Shown: positions 8,465-17,190 of the stretch, in pieces
Position numbering within the stretch: position 1 is the first letter of the stretch
Layout of the letters: every line of letters starts with the position of its first letter
NCBI GenBank assembly: GCA_023451735.1
Contig: JAEXYH010000085.1
Span: 62,001-126,000 of the forward strand
From: Pseudomonadota bacterium
Lineage (GTDB): Bacteria; Pseudomonadota; Alphaproteobacteria; Rhizobiales; Rhizobiaceae
Direction: 5' to 3'
Length of the DNA stretch: 64,000 bases
Notes under the pieces: generated by a model
What the model saw: only the letters and a program-made list of their open reading frames with translations
The model's database searches: none
Told to the model about the DNA's origin: nothing
Made by a program: the position numbers and the translations under genes

Positions 8465-9217
8465 TTATCCCCCCGATGCGGGGTTGAACTCGGTCGGACC
8501 GCTCATGCCCGGCAGGATGCCCTTGGTCTCACCGGTAAAACTGCCAGTCACTTTAACCGTCTGACTGACGGGATCGACGATAGCAGCGATCCGCGAAACC
8601 TGCGCCTGCTTCTTCTCGCCGGTTTCGTCGATCGTGATGCCAAAGGGCGTCCCGGGCTTCAGCCATCGCAACCAGTTGGAGGGCAGAAGCGTCTCGATCT
8701 CGAGGTCTCCCTCGCTGACGATCTGCATCAGCGGCTGGTTTGGTTCGGGTATCTCATGCTCATGTGCCCGCATGAAGGCGATTCGGCCGTCATAGGGCGC
8801 CCGTATCACGCAGCGGGATATCTTGCTCTGAAAGGCTTCCAGTTCCGCCGCCGCCTGGTCTGCTTTAGCTTTGGACAGGCTGACTTCGAAGACGCCAACC
8901 GCCTTGGAACGCGCCAGCCGAACATTGTTTTCATGGGTGATCGTTTCGGCTCGCAGCATCGCTTCGGCCGACTTCACCTGCGCTTCGAGGTCGCTGCAGT
9001 CAAAGGATGCGAGAATATCACCTTTTTTGAAGCTCTGCCCTTCGCGAAAGGGCAGAGATGCGATCGGAAAGATCAGGTCCGAACCGATCATCGCCTCGTT
9101 AACGGCTTTCACGATGCCGCGCAGGGTCTCGCCGCTCTGCTGGGCATGCGCCGGGCCGATGCCCGACGCGGTTAACACGAGTGCAAGAACAAGACCCGCT
9201 ACGTTCGATGTCTGCAC
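8465..9217 (-). CDS. Small periplasmic adaptor (HlyD/RND membrane-fusion type)
   Basis: A 250-residue periplasmic adaptor. GTG at 9217 was chosen over GTG at 9232 because AGGGAG lies 7-12 bases upstream and the product then starts directly with a signal peptide ending AHA-QQ (about residue 26). Then come a split lipoyl domain (SLPFREGQSFKKGDILASFDC and RAPYDGRIAFMRAHE), a short coiled coil and a beta-barrel part (NWLRWLKPGTPFGITID). It is the first intact gene after the damaged outer-membrane gene and is followed closely by the other two adaptors, so all three are probably one transcript. The expected partner is a TolC-type channel, which is broken here. Confidence 0.8.
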   Translation of the reverse strand: MQTSNVAGLVLALVLTASGIGPAHAQQSGETLRGIVKAVNEAMIGSDLIFPIASLPFREGQSFKKGDILASFDCSDLEAQVKSAEAMLRAETITHENNVRLARSKAVGVFEVSLSKAKADQAAAELEAFQSKISRCVIRAPYDGRIAFMRAHEHEIPEPNQPLMQIVSEGDLEIETLLPSNWLRWLKPGTPFGITIDETGEKKQAQVSRIAAIVDPVSQTVKVTGSFTGETKGILPGMSGPTEFNPASGG

Positions 9218-9253
9218 GTCGTACTCCCTCACACTGTTATTCGGCTCCGCCTT

Positions 9254-9769
9254 TTATTTGGCGGCGATCACCTCGATCTTTGCCGGGCCACCCGTATCGG
9301 TCCACATGGTGCGCAGCTGCATTGCCATCTGCTCGACACTGGAGCTGGTCGAAAGCCCGACCGGGAAAGGATCGACGCCGAGCGATGCATAGATGTTGGC
9401 ATAGGCGTTCTGCAGGTCGGCATAGGCCATATCGAGCTTGGCATCCGCCAGAAGCGCGTTCATCTCCTCTCGGATGAGAATCTGCTCGCTGGTTCTCTGG
9501 GCACTCGTCTCGTCACGAACCTGTTTCAGGATACGATGGGAGACGTTGGAAAGCGCAGAAGCCGTGCCGTAGGACTTCTTGAGATGGGCATAACGCGCGC
9601 GGCTGATATGGACCTGTGTCATGATCGCCATTGCCACCGACAAGGCGCGGGCATCCAGTACTTCCTTCTGTGTGTCTATCTTCCTATTAACCGCAGGCAG
9701 CGCGGCCAGCTTCATCGCGTTGAAACTGACCTTGGCGCCCCAGGAGAGCCAGTCATTGGTGGCGATGAA
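9254..9769 (-). pseudogene. TolC-family outer-membrane channel, N-terminal part missing
   Basis: The readable frame from about 9769 down to TAA at 9254 encodes the C-terminal third of a TolC-like protein: NDWLSWGAKVSFN, then a long helical region (SVAMAIMTQVHISRARY, YADLQNAYANIYASLGVDPF). Intact members are about 450-500 residues with two repeats and a signal peptide; here an in-frame stop (TAA, 9772-9770) lies just ahead of the conserved part and everything before it is absent. An ATG at 9715 could start a 153-residue product, but without signal peptide or barrel half it cannot form a channel. The loss ends where the adhesin remnant begins, suggesting one deletion. The gene is co-directional with the adaptor genes downstream. 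Confidence 0.8.
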
Positions 9770-10142
9770 TTATCTTTACATCATGCCTTCCTCGGAGGGA
9801 GGTGTTGAGGACGCCGCCTTCGGTATCACGCTGGCAGATGGAAAGCCGTTACCCGACTGGCTGAAACCGACCCGCCAGGGTCTTGTTATCGGCCGTCCCC
9901 CAGCAGGACTTGAATTCATCGACCTGCGCATTCACGGCAACTCGGCGGATGGCGTGATTTCCGACACGATCCGCATCGATCTCCACACCGGAGCAATCCT
10001 TGATCATGTCAGCGATCGTCGATCGGATCTTGGCCCGGGTCTGTTTTCGGATCATCTGATGGCGGCGGCAGATCTGCATGGCGACGACATTTCCATGCTC
10101 GGCGATGCACTTCGGCGGTGGAACGAGTTGCCCGACCGCTAA
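9764..10142 (+). pseudogene. C-terminal remnant of a cadherin-like (CADG/Ig-type) giant adhesin
   Basis: The plus-strand frame reads VEDAAFGITLADGKPLPDWL, then GLVIGRPPAGLEFIDLRI and DTIRIDLHTGAI. This is the pattern of a dystroglycan-type cadherin-like (CADG/He_PIG) repeat followed by the terminal tail of large secreted bacterial adhesins. The frame ends at 10142. Upstream it runs straight into reversed TolC sequence, so no signal or repeat region remains. Divergent placement opposite a TolC/HlyD gene set fits a former substrate of that secretion block. The ATG at 9764 has no ribosome-binding site and is not likely used. Identification of the repeat is by pattern, not search. Confidence 0.6.
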
Positions 10143-10470
10143 TGTGTTCCTCCTCGGCATGACAGCCGGGATAGCCGCAAGTATAAAAGTCTTTACACGC
10201 CGCGCTGGAGATGCGGCGTCCAGCCACCGTCAGTCAACCCGAAATAGCTGCGCTGTCTCGAAGCCGTCAAACCATATCGAGATATTGATAGCTCCGGGTG
10301 TGCACAGTACCCGGCGCTGAAGCGATTGCGAGCAAAATTGCCGGGGTCCTTCAACGTCTTCTTGAATCCATAAGCGGTGATGTCATTGGTGAAGAATTGA
10401 CTGTCGATCCCGCTGTCGAACAGGCAGCGGGAGTCCCGATCTCCATAGCCTAAGATCGGTAAGAACCGCT
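10143..10470. other. Gap between adhesin remnant and glpK; possible decayed coding sequence
   Basis: No convincing gene. On the minus strand one frame stays open from about 10475 to 10193 with protein-like composition (for example GYGDRDSRCLFDSGID and FGLTDGGWTPHLQRGV), which may be the tail of a lost gene. I do not recognise it and it has no start of its own. The 3' end of glpK mRNA must also end here; no clear hairpin with a T-run is visible. Confidence 0.3.
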
Positions 10471-11967
10471 TTAAGTGCGGTTGGTGAGGCAGCGCGAAAC
10501 GCTGTCCTGCCAACCGGTAATGGCATCTCCTCGCTCGTCCTCGGGCATTTCCGGTTCGAATCGCTTGTCGCGCTTCCAGCGGGCGGAAAAACCCTTGGCG
10601 TCCGGCCAGACACCGGCCTTGAACCCCGCGAGCCAAGCGGCCCCGAGCGCTGTTGTTTCCAGCAATTCCGGCCGGTCGACCGGGGCGGCGAGGATGTCGG
10701 AGAGCCGCTGCATGGTCCAGTTGGAGGCAACCATACCCCCATCGACACGCAACACGGTCGTCGTGCCGTGACCTCGCCAGTCCTTCTTCATCGCTTCGAG
10801 AAGATCATAGGTCTGGAAAGCGACGCTTTCGAGGGCTGCGCGGGCGAACTCCGCCGGGCCGCTGCTGCGGGTCAGGCCGAAGATAGCACCGCGGGCTTCG
10901 GCATCCCAGTAGGGGGCGCCGAGGCCGGTAAAGGCTGGCACCATGTAAAGCCGCTGTTTAAGGTCGGCTTGACGAGCGAGCGCCCCGACTTCCGACGCTA
11001 CCCTGATGAAGCCTAGTTCATCGCGCAGCCATTGTACGGCAGCGCCAGCAATGAAGATCGAGCCCTCCAGCGCATAGGTGGTAACGCCATCGAGCCGATA
11101 GGCAATGGTCGTCAGCAGCCGGTTGGAGGAGGTGACGCGGTCCGTGCCGGTGTTCAGAAGCGCAAAGCAACCGGTGCCATAGGTGGATTTCAGCATGCCG
11201 GGTTCGAAACAGGCATTGCCGATAACGGCAGCTTGCTGATCACCGGCGACGCCGAGAATCGGGACTTCCGCGTCGAACAGCGGCCTGTCCGTGATGCCAA
11301 AATCAGCGGCGCAATCCATGACCTCCGGGAGCATCGCCCTCGGAATATCGAGGATGCCGAGCAGTTCGTCATCCCAATCGTTCTCGCCGATATTGTAGAT
11401 CAGCGTACGTGAGGCATTGGTGGCGTCGGTGACGTGTCGTCTGCCGCCGGTGAGCTTGTAGATCAGCCAGCTATCGACCGTGCCGAAGCAAACTTCCCCA
11501 CGCTCGGCACGGGCGCGCAGGCCCGCGACATTGGAAAGTAGCCAAGAAAGCTTCGTGCCCGAAAAATAGGGATCGAGCAATAGGCCGGTCTTTTCGGTGA
11601 AACTGGCTTCCAGCCCCCTCCCCTTTAATTCCTCACAGAGGCCGGATGTGCGACGGTCCTGCCAGACGATGGCGGGATGGAGCGGCTTTCCGGTCTGGCG
11701 GTCCCACACAACCACGGTTTCGCGCTGATTGGTGATGCCAATCGCGGCGAGATCACTGGCCGGAATGCCCGCTTTCTCGATTGCCGTGCGGGCTGTAGCA
11801 AGAACACTCTGCCAAATTTCTTCCGGGTCATGCTCCACCCATCCGGATGAAGGGAAAAACTGGGTGAATTCCTGTTGGCCAAAACCCGTGATCGCCATGT
11901 CAGCGTCGAAAACGATCGCCCTGCTCGATGTCGTGCCCTGGTCGATGGCAAGAATGTACCCACCCAT
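10471..11967 (-). CDS. glpK: Glycerol kinase
   Basis: The 498-residue FGGY-family kinase phosphorylates glycerol to sn-glycerol 3-phosphate in the cytoplasm, trapping substrate brought in by the GlpSTPQUV importer. Visible motifs are the phosphate-binding DQGTTSSRA at residues 9-17, VWQDRRT, WLIYKLTGG, the second ATP loop STYGTGCF and the FGGY signature region PAFTGLGAPYWDAEARG. Length is exactly that of the family. ATG at 11967 was chosen because GGAGGAG lies about 9 bases upstream and the conserved N-terminus starts there; an upstream in-frame ATG would overlap the terminator. It is the last gene of the glp cluster, 82 bases behind glpV and separated from it by an intrinsic terminator. Confidence 0.95.
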   Translation of the reverse strand: MGGYILAIDQGTTSSRAIVFDADMAITGFGQQEFTQFFPSSGWVEHDPEEIWQSVLATARTAIEKAGIPASDLAAIGITNQRETVVVWDRQTGKPLHPAIVWQDRRTSGLCEELKGRGLEASFTEKTGLLLDPYFSGTKLSWLLSNVAGLRARAERGEVCFGTVDSWLIYKLTGGRRHVTDATNASRTLIYNIGENDWDDELLGILDIPRAMLPEVMDCAADFGITDRPLFDAEVPILGVAGDQQAAVIGNACFEPGMLKSTYGTGCFALLNTGTDRVTSSNRLLTTIAYRLDGVTTYALEGSIFIAGAAVQWLRDELGFIRVASEVGALARQADLKQRLYMVPAFTGLGAPYWDAEARGAIFGLTRSSGPAEFARAALESVAFQTYDLLEAMKKDWRGHGTTTVLRVDGGMVASNWTMQRLSDILAAPVDRPELLETTALGAAWLAGFKAGVWPDAKGFSARWKRDKRFEPEMPEDERGDAITGWQDSVSRCLTNRT

Positions 11968-11994
11968 AGAATTGAACTCCTCCAAACGTTCCAT

Positions 11995-12024
11995 AAAAAC
12001 CGGGGCGCGATGGCACGCCCCGGT
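11995..12024 (-). terminator. Intrinsic terminator between glpV and glpK
   Basis: On the minus strand a perfect 8-bp stem (CCGGGGCG with CGCCCCGG, 12000-12007 and 12016-12023, extendable by one A-T pair) with an 8-base loop is followed by TTTTT. It lies just after glpV and before glpK, so it should reduce read-through into glpK or end the transporter transcript. Confidence 0.8.
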
Positions 12025-12049
12025 GTTGTTCATATAGGCAGCTCGCCAA

Positions 12050-13771
12050 TTATTTCTGCCAGCTCTTCACCAGTTCGTCGTAATTGACGGTGATCGGCTT
12101 TTCCTTCTCGTTCTCGATCTTGAGCTGCGGCGCAAGGTTGCCCTTGGCGACCGCATCCTTGTTCCAGTATTCGAGATCGTGCTCTTCTGCGAGCTTTGGC
12201 CCCATATCGCCTTGAACGCCAGCGCGTTCGAGGCGCTGCAGCACCTTTTCCTGCTCTGCGCATAGCGAATCCATAGCTTCCTGCGCCGTCTTGGCACCGG
12301 AGGATGCGTCACCGATCGCCTGCCACCAGAGCTGCGCCAGTTTTGGATAGTCCGGAATGTTGGTGCCGGTCGGCGACCACTGGACGCGGGCGGGCGAACG
12401 GTAGAACTCAATCAGGCCGCCGAGATTGGGGGCACGGTCGGTGAAGCTCTTGTGATTGATTGAGCTGTCGCGGATCAGCGTCAGACCGACATGGCTCTTC
12501 TTCACGTCCACCGTTTTAGACACGACGAACTGGGCGTAGAGCCATGCGGCCTTGGCGCGGTCGTCCGGTGTCGATTTCAGCAAGGTCCAGGAGCCGACAT
12601 CCTGATAACCGAGCTTCATGCCTTCCTTCCAGTAGACGCCGTGCGGCGAAGGTGCAAAGCGCCATTTCGGCGTGCCGTCTTCATTAACGACCGGCAGCCC
12701 CTTTTTGACGAAGTCAGCGGTAAAGGCCGTGTAGGTGAACATCTGCTGGGCGACGTCACCCTGGCCCGGCACCGGGCCGGATTCCGAGAAGGTCATGCCG
12801 TTGGCAGCAGCCGGTGCATAAGCCTTCAACCAGTCAAGATATTTCTGGATGGAATAGACGGCAGCCGGGCCATTCGTATCGCCACCGCGAGCAACGCATG
12901 AGCCGACGGGTCGCGACTTTTCATCAACCTTGATGCCCCATTCGTCGACCGGCAGGCCGTTCGGGAGGCCCTTGTCGCCATTGCCGGCCATGGACATCCA
13001 CGCATCGGTGAAGCGCCAGCCGAGCGACGGGTCCTTCTTGCCATAGTCCATATGGCCATAGACCTTCTTACCGTTCACCTCGCGGCCAGTGAAGAATTCG
13101 GCAATATCTTCGTAGGCCGACCAGTTGACGGGCACGCCGAGGTCATAGCCGTATTTTGCCTTGAAATCTGCCTTGTTCTTCTCGTCGTTGAACCAGTCGT
13201 AACGGAACCAGTAAAGGTTGGCGAACTGCTGGTCGGGCAATTGGTAAAGATCGCCATCCGGCGCGGTGGTAAATTTCAGGCCGATGAAGTCCTGCTGGTC
13301 GAGGCCGGGATTGGTAACATCCTTGCCTTCGTTGGCCATCCATTTGGTCAGCGACCGGGCCTGCTGGTAGCGCCAATGGGTGCCGATCAGGTCCGAGTCG
13401 TTGACATAGGCGTCATAGACGTTTTCGCCTGACTGCATCTGCGTCTGCAACTTCTCGACGACGTCACCTTCGCCGATCAGGTCATGGGTCAGCTTGATGC
13501 CGGTAATCTCGGTGAATGCCTTGGCAAGAACCTTGGATTCATATTCATGCGTGGTGATGGTTTCGGAAACGACCTTGATATCCATGCCGGCAAAGGGTTT
13601 TGCCGCATCGATGAACCACTGCATTTCCTTTTCCTGCTCGGCGCGGGAAAGTGACGACTGGTCGCCGATTTCCGCATCGAGAAATTTCTTGGCCGCGTCC
13701 ATGTCGGCAAAGGCCGAACCGGTCATTGCAAGCAGCAGGGCTGCCGTCGTCGTCATAAGATGCCGTCGCAT
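12050..13771 (-). CDS. glpV: Glycerol ABC transporter substrate-binding protein
   Basis: A 573-residue periplasmic solute-binding protein with signal peptide (cleavage after SAFA, residue 22). It is longer than common sugar-binding proteins and resembles the GlpV proteins of rhizobial glycerol importers. Features include LTHDLIGEGDVVEKLQTQMQ, YDAYVNDSDLIG and a long C-terminal lobe containing KTAQEAMDSLCAEQEKVLQR. ATG at 13771 has GGGAGGA 7 bases upstream; an upstream TTG would only add a non-conserved stretch before the signal peptide. It is preceded by glpU (82 bases away) and followed by a terminator. In Rhizobium leguminosarum the orthologous system is required for growth on glycerol; the assignment here is by operon context plus sequence type. 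Confidence 0.9.
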   Translation of the reverse strand: MRRHLMTTTAALLLAMTGSAFADMDAAKKFLDAEIGDQSSLSRAEQEKEMQWFIDAAKPFAGMDIKVVSETITTHEYESKVLAKAFTEITGIKLTHDLIGEGDVVEKLQTQMQSGENVYDAYVNDSDLIGTHWRYQQARSLTKWMANEGKDVTNPGLDQQDFIGLKFTTAPDGDLYQLPDQQFANLYWFRYDWFNDEKNKADFKAKYGYDLGVPVNWSAYEDIAEFFTGREVNGKKVYGHMDYGKKDPSLGWRFTDAWMSMAGNGDKGLPNGLPVDEWGIKVDEKSRPVGSCVARGGDTNGPAAVYSIQKYLDWLKAYAPAAANGMTFSESGPVPGQGDVAQQMFTYTAFTADFVKKGLPVVNEDGTPKWRFAPSPHGVYWKEGMKLGYQDVGSWTLLKSTPDDRAKAAWLYAQFVVSKTVDVKKSHVGLTLIRDSSINHKSFTDRAPNLGGLIEFYRSPARVQWSPTGTNIPDYPKLAQLWWQAIGDASSGAKTAQEAMDSLCAEQEKVLQRLERAGVQGDMGPKLAEEHDLEYWNKDAVAKGNLAPQLKIENEKEKPITVNYDELVKSWQK

Positions 13772-13853
13772 ATCTAGTCCTCCCGGTTGATGCGATGCAG
13801 TGCACTTTAAGTCCAGCGGCCGGACCTCCTCCCGCCACCTTATTGTCTTGACC

Positions 13854-14135
13854 TTAGACGAAACGGAATACGCCGATCGCGTAAACCACCGACAAGGCCA
13901 GAGCCCACCATAGGCTGGGGCCTCCAAGGCCCAGCCATGCGAGATGAATGAAAGCAGATCCGAGCAGCGAAACGAACAGTCTGTCGCCGCGCGTCGTTTC
14001 GAACCGCAAGATGCCGAGCCGCGGGCCGCCGCCCGGCGAGAGAAATTCCCACACGCCCATCGCTGCTATCAGCAGGAAGATGGTAATAAAGAATAGCGCT
14101 GTCGGCAGCGTCCATGCCATCCATGAGAAGTTCAT
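13854..14135 (-). CDS. glpU: Small membrane protein of glycerol transporter (DUF2160)
   Basis: A 93-residue protein with three hydrophobic stretches (about 11-31, 50-70, 74-92) around a GGGPRLGILRFETTRGDR loop, typical of DUF2160 proteins encoded in glycerol ABC operons and named GlpU in Rhizobium. The biochemical role is not established; it may stabilise the permease. Its ATG overlaps the TGA of the preceding small gene (ATGA), so the pair is translationally coupled, and glpV follows 82 bases later. Confidence 0.8.
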   Translation of the reverse strand: MNFSWMAWTLPTALFFITIFLLIAAMGVWEFLSPGGGPRLGILRFETTRGDRLFVSLLGSAFIHLAWLGLGGPSLWWALALSVVYAIGVFRFV

Positions 14136-14365
14136 TGGCTGCTTCTCCTGTTATAAATCCGCCCCTCGGAGGCCTTTTCACCAGTGTCTTCCACCAAAGG
14201 AAACTCTCTTTGGGCCACTCGACGTTGGAATTCATTGCCGGCTTTGACCTTGTCGCCGATCCAGAGCGTATGCCACTCCTCACCGTAAAGGTCGGAGAGA
14301 TGAAAACGGCCCGGCTGGCGCGTATGAATTGCGTTTCTGATGCGATCCATATCCAGCACGGTCAT
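14132..14365 (-). CDS. Small soluble protein in glp operon (DUF1413-like)
   Basis: A 77-residue hydrophilic protein between glpQ and glpU. The core PGRFHLSDLYGEEW followed by a basic helix recalls DUF1413-type proteins, but I am not certain of the family. ATG at 14365 was preferred over the ATG one codon earlier because AAGGAG is 6 bases upstream. The stop overlaps the glpU start by 4 bases and the gene starts 14 bases after glpQ, so it belongs to the operon. A DNA- or RNA-binding or regulatory role is possible given the basic middle part (RRVAQR, RIYNRR), but nothing shows it. Confidence 0.65.
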   Translation of the reverse strand: MTVLDMDRIRNAIHTRQPGRFHLSDLYGEEWHTLWIGDKVKAGNEFQRRVAQREFPLVEDTGEKASEGRIYNRRSSQ

Positions 14366-14379
14366 CATGGTCTCCTTCG

Positions 14380-15210
<831 letters not shown>

Positions 15211-15220
15211 GGCTTGCTCC

Positions 15221-16090
15221 TCACCTTTGCTCGGCATCACTCTGGGTCATGACGGTGTAGAACACCCATGACAGGAGCAGGATGATCAGGAAGTAGATGA
15301 TCGACATCGCCGCCGCCGGCCCGAGATCGAACTGGCCGATCGCCATCTTCACGAGGTCGATGGATAGGAATGTCGTGGAATTGCCCGGTCCGCCGCCGGT
15401 CACGACGAAGGGTTCAGTGTAGATCATGAATGAGTCCATGAAGCGGAGCAGTACGGCAATCAGCAGCACGCGTTTCATCTTCGGCAGCTGGATGAAGCGA
15501 AACACCGACCAGCGGGAGGCACCGTCGATACGGGCTGCCTGATAATAGGCGTCAGGGATCGACACGAGGCCGGCATAACACAAGAGCACGACGAGGCTCG
15601 TCCAGTGCCAGACATCCATGACAATAACGGTTGCCCAAGCGTGAGCCGGGTTCTGTGTGTAATTGTAGGATATGCCGAGCGAATTGAGGAAATAGCCGAG
15701 CAGCCCGATATCGACACGGCCAAAGACCTGCCAGATCGTACCGACCACGTTCCAAGGAATGAGCAGTGGCAAAGCCATCAGGACGAGGCAAAGGGGCACA
15801 CCGATGCCGCGTTTGGGCATGTTGAGCGCAATCAGGATGCCGAGCGGCACTTCAATGGCAAGGATCACGGCGGAAAAGATCAGATTGCGCCACAGCGCAT
15901 CCCAGAAGCGGGGCGAGGTGAGGATTTCCGTGAACCAGTCCGTGCCGGCCCAGAAGAAGGCGTTGTTTCCGAACGTATCCTGCACCGAATAGTTCACCAC
16001 CGTCATTAGTGGGATGACTGCGGAAAAGGCGACCAGCACGAGAACCGGCAAGACCAGAAACCAGGCTTTGTTGTTCCAAGTCTTCTCCAT
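15221..16090 (-). CDS. glpP: Glycerol ABC transporter permease
   Basis: A 289-residue MalF/UgpA-type permease with six helices and the EAA loop YYQAARIDGASRWSVFRFI followed by LPKMKRV. It partners GlpQ. ATG at 16090 lies behind a purine-rich GGGGGCT; the alternative upstream start would overlap glpT and adds no conserved residues. Spacing is tight on both sides: it starts 4 bases after the glpT stop, and 10 bases separate its stop from glpQ. Confidence 0.88.
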   Translation of the reverse strand: MEKTWNNKAWFLVLPVLVLVAFSAVIPLMTVVNYSVQDTFGNNAFFWAGTDWFTEILTSPRFWDALWRNLIFSAVILAIEVPLGILIALNMPKRGIGVPLCLVLMALPLLIPWNVVGTIWQVFGRVDIGLLGYFLNSLGISYNYTQNPAHAWATVIVMDVWHWTSLVVLLCYAGLVSIPDAYYQAARIDGASRWSVFRFIQLPKMKRVLLIAVLLRFMDSFMIYTEPFVVTGGGPGNSTTFLSIDLVKMAIGQFDLGPAAAMSIIYFLIILLLSWVFYTVMTQSDAEQR

Positions 16091-16094
16091 GATT

Positions 16095-17180
16095 TTAGCC
16101 CCCCTGCCCCGCACGATGGTTCATGACACGCCAGCTATCGGCAAAGATGCCGATGGCCTGTTTTTCGAAATATACTTTTGCATCGGTGGGGATTTCATCG
16201 TCCTCGGCCAGAACGATGGAGATTGGCTGTCCGCAAAAGGTTGCGCGCACGATCTTCTGGCGGCCGATATCCTCGACCTTGTTGACCGTCACCGGCATGC
16301 CCTCGCGGCCAAGCTTGACGAATTCCGGCCGGATACCGAGTTCGATCCGGCCCTGCCCCTTGAGCGTCGGCGCGCTGGATAGCGCGATCGTCTGGTCCCC
16401 CACCCGTGCCGTCGCGCCGTCGATCACAGCCGGCATGATGTTCATACCCGGCGAACCGATGAAATAACCGACGAACGTGTGGCTTGGTCGCTCGAACAGT
16501 TCGCCCGGCGTGCCGATCTGGACGATCTGGCCGTCATGCATCACGACCACCTTATCGGCGAATGTCAGCGCTTCCGTCTGGTCATGGGTGACATAGACCA
16601 TGGTGAAGCGCGATTGTCGGTGCAGGCGTTTAAGCTGCGAGCGCAGCACCCATTTCATATGCGGATCGATGACCGTCAGCGGCTCGTCGAACAGGATGGC
16701 GTTGACACTTGGGCGAACAAGACCGCGACCCAGGGAAATTTTCTGTTTCTGATCGGCCGTGAGCCGTTGCGCCCGGCGTTTCGCCATGCCGGCGAGATCC
16801 GTCATTTCGAGGATTTCGTTGACACGCTTTTCGACCTCGGCTTCCGGCACTTTTCGATTGCGCAGCGGAAAGGCGAGATTGTCAAAGACGGTCATCGTGT
16901 CGTAGACGACCGGGAACTGGAAGACCTGCGCGATATTGCGCTCCTCGGTCGAAAGCTGCGTGACATCCTTGCCGTTGAACAGGATACGTCCATCGGACGG
17001 CTGCAACAGGCCGGAAATGATGTTGAGCAGAGTCGTCTTTCCGCAACCGGAAGGCCCGAGCAGCGCATAGGCACCGCCATCCTCCCATTCATGATGCACT
17101 TCCTTCAGCGCATAATCGCCAGCGGCCTTGGCCTTTTCGCTGTAGGCGTGTCGGATATGTTCGAGCGAGATGCGTGCCAT
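16095..17180 (-). CDS. glpT: Glycerol ABC transporter ATPase with degenerate signature motif
   Basis: A 361-residue ATPase of the MalK/UgpC group. Walker A GPSGCGKTT (42-50), Q-loop VFQFPVVYD, Walker B AILFDEPL and the H-loop VYVTHDQTEA are intact. The ABC signature is LTADQKQKI instead of LSGGQ. A C-terminal TOBE-like region follows (ELGIRPEFVKL). It works with GlpS, whose defects are complementary. ATG at 17180 matches the start of the conserved domain. The next gene, glpP, starts 4 bases after its stop. The name is that of the rhizobial system, unrelated to the glycerol-3-phosphate antiporter GlpT of enterobacteria. Confidence 0.9.
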   Translation of the reverse strand: MARISLEHIRHAYSEKAKAAGDYALKEVHHEWEDGGAYALLGPSGCGKTTLLNIISGLLQPSDGRILFNGKDVTQLSTEERNIAQVFQFPVVYDTMTVFDNLAFPLRNRKVPEAEVEKRVNEILEMTDLAGMAKRRAQRLTADQKQKISLGRGLVRPSVNAILFDEPLTVIDPHMKWVLRSQLKRLHRQSRFTMVYVTHDQTEALTFADKVVVMHDGQIVQIGTPGELFERPSHTFVGYFIGSPGMNIMPAVIDGATARVGDQTIALSSAPTLKGQGRIELGIRPEFVKLGREGMPVTVNKVEDIGRQKIVRATFCGQPISIVLAEDDEIPTDAKVYFEKQAIGIFADSWRVMNHRAGQGG

Positions 17181-17190
17181 GCCGTGCTCC

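Noticed and set aside
10193..10636. Minus-strand frame of 147 codons after glpK
   Set aside because: More than a third lies inside glpK in another frame; only the distal part looks protein-like, and it has no start. It is described under the intergenic entry as a possible relic.
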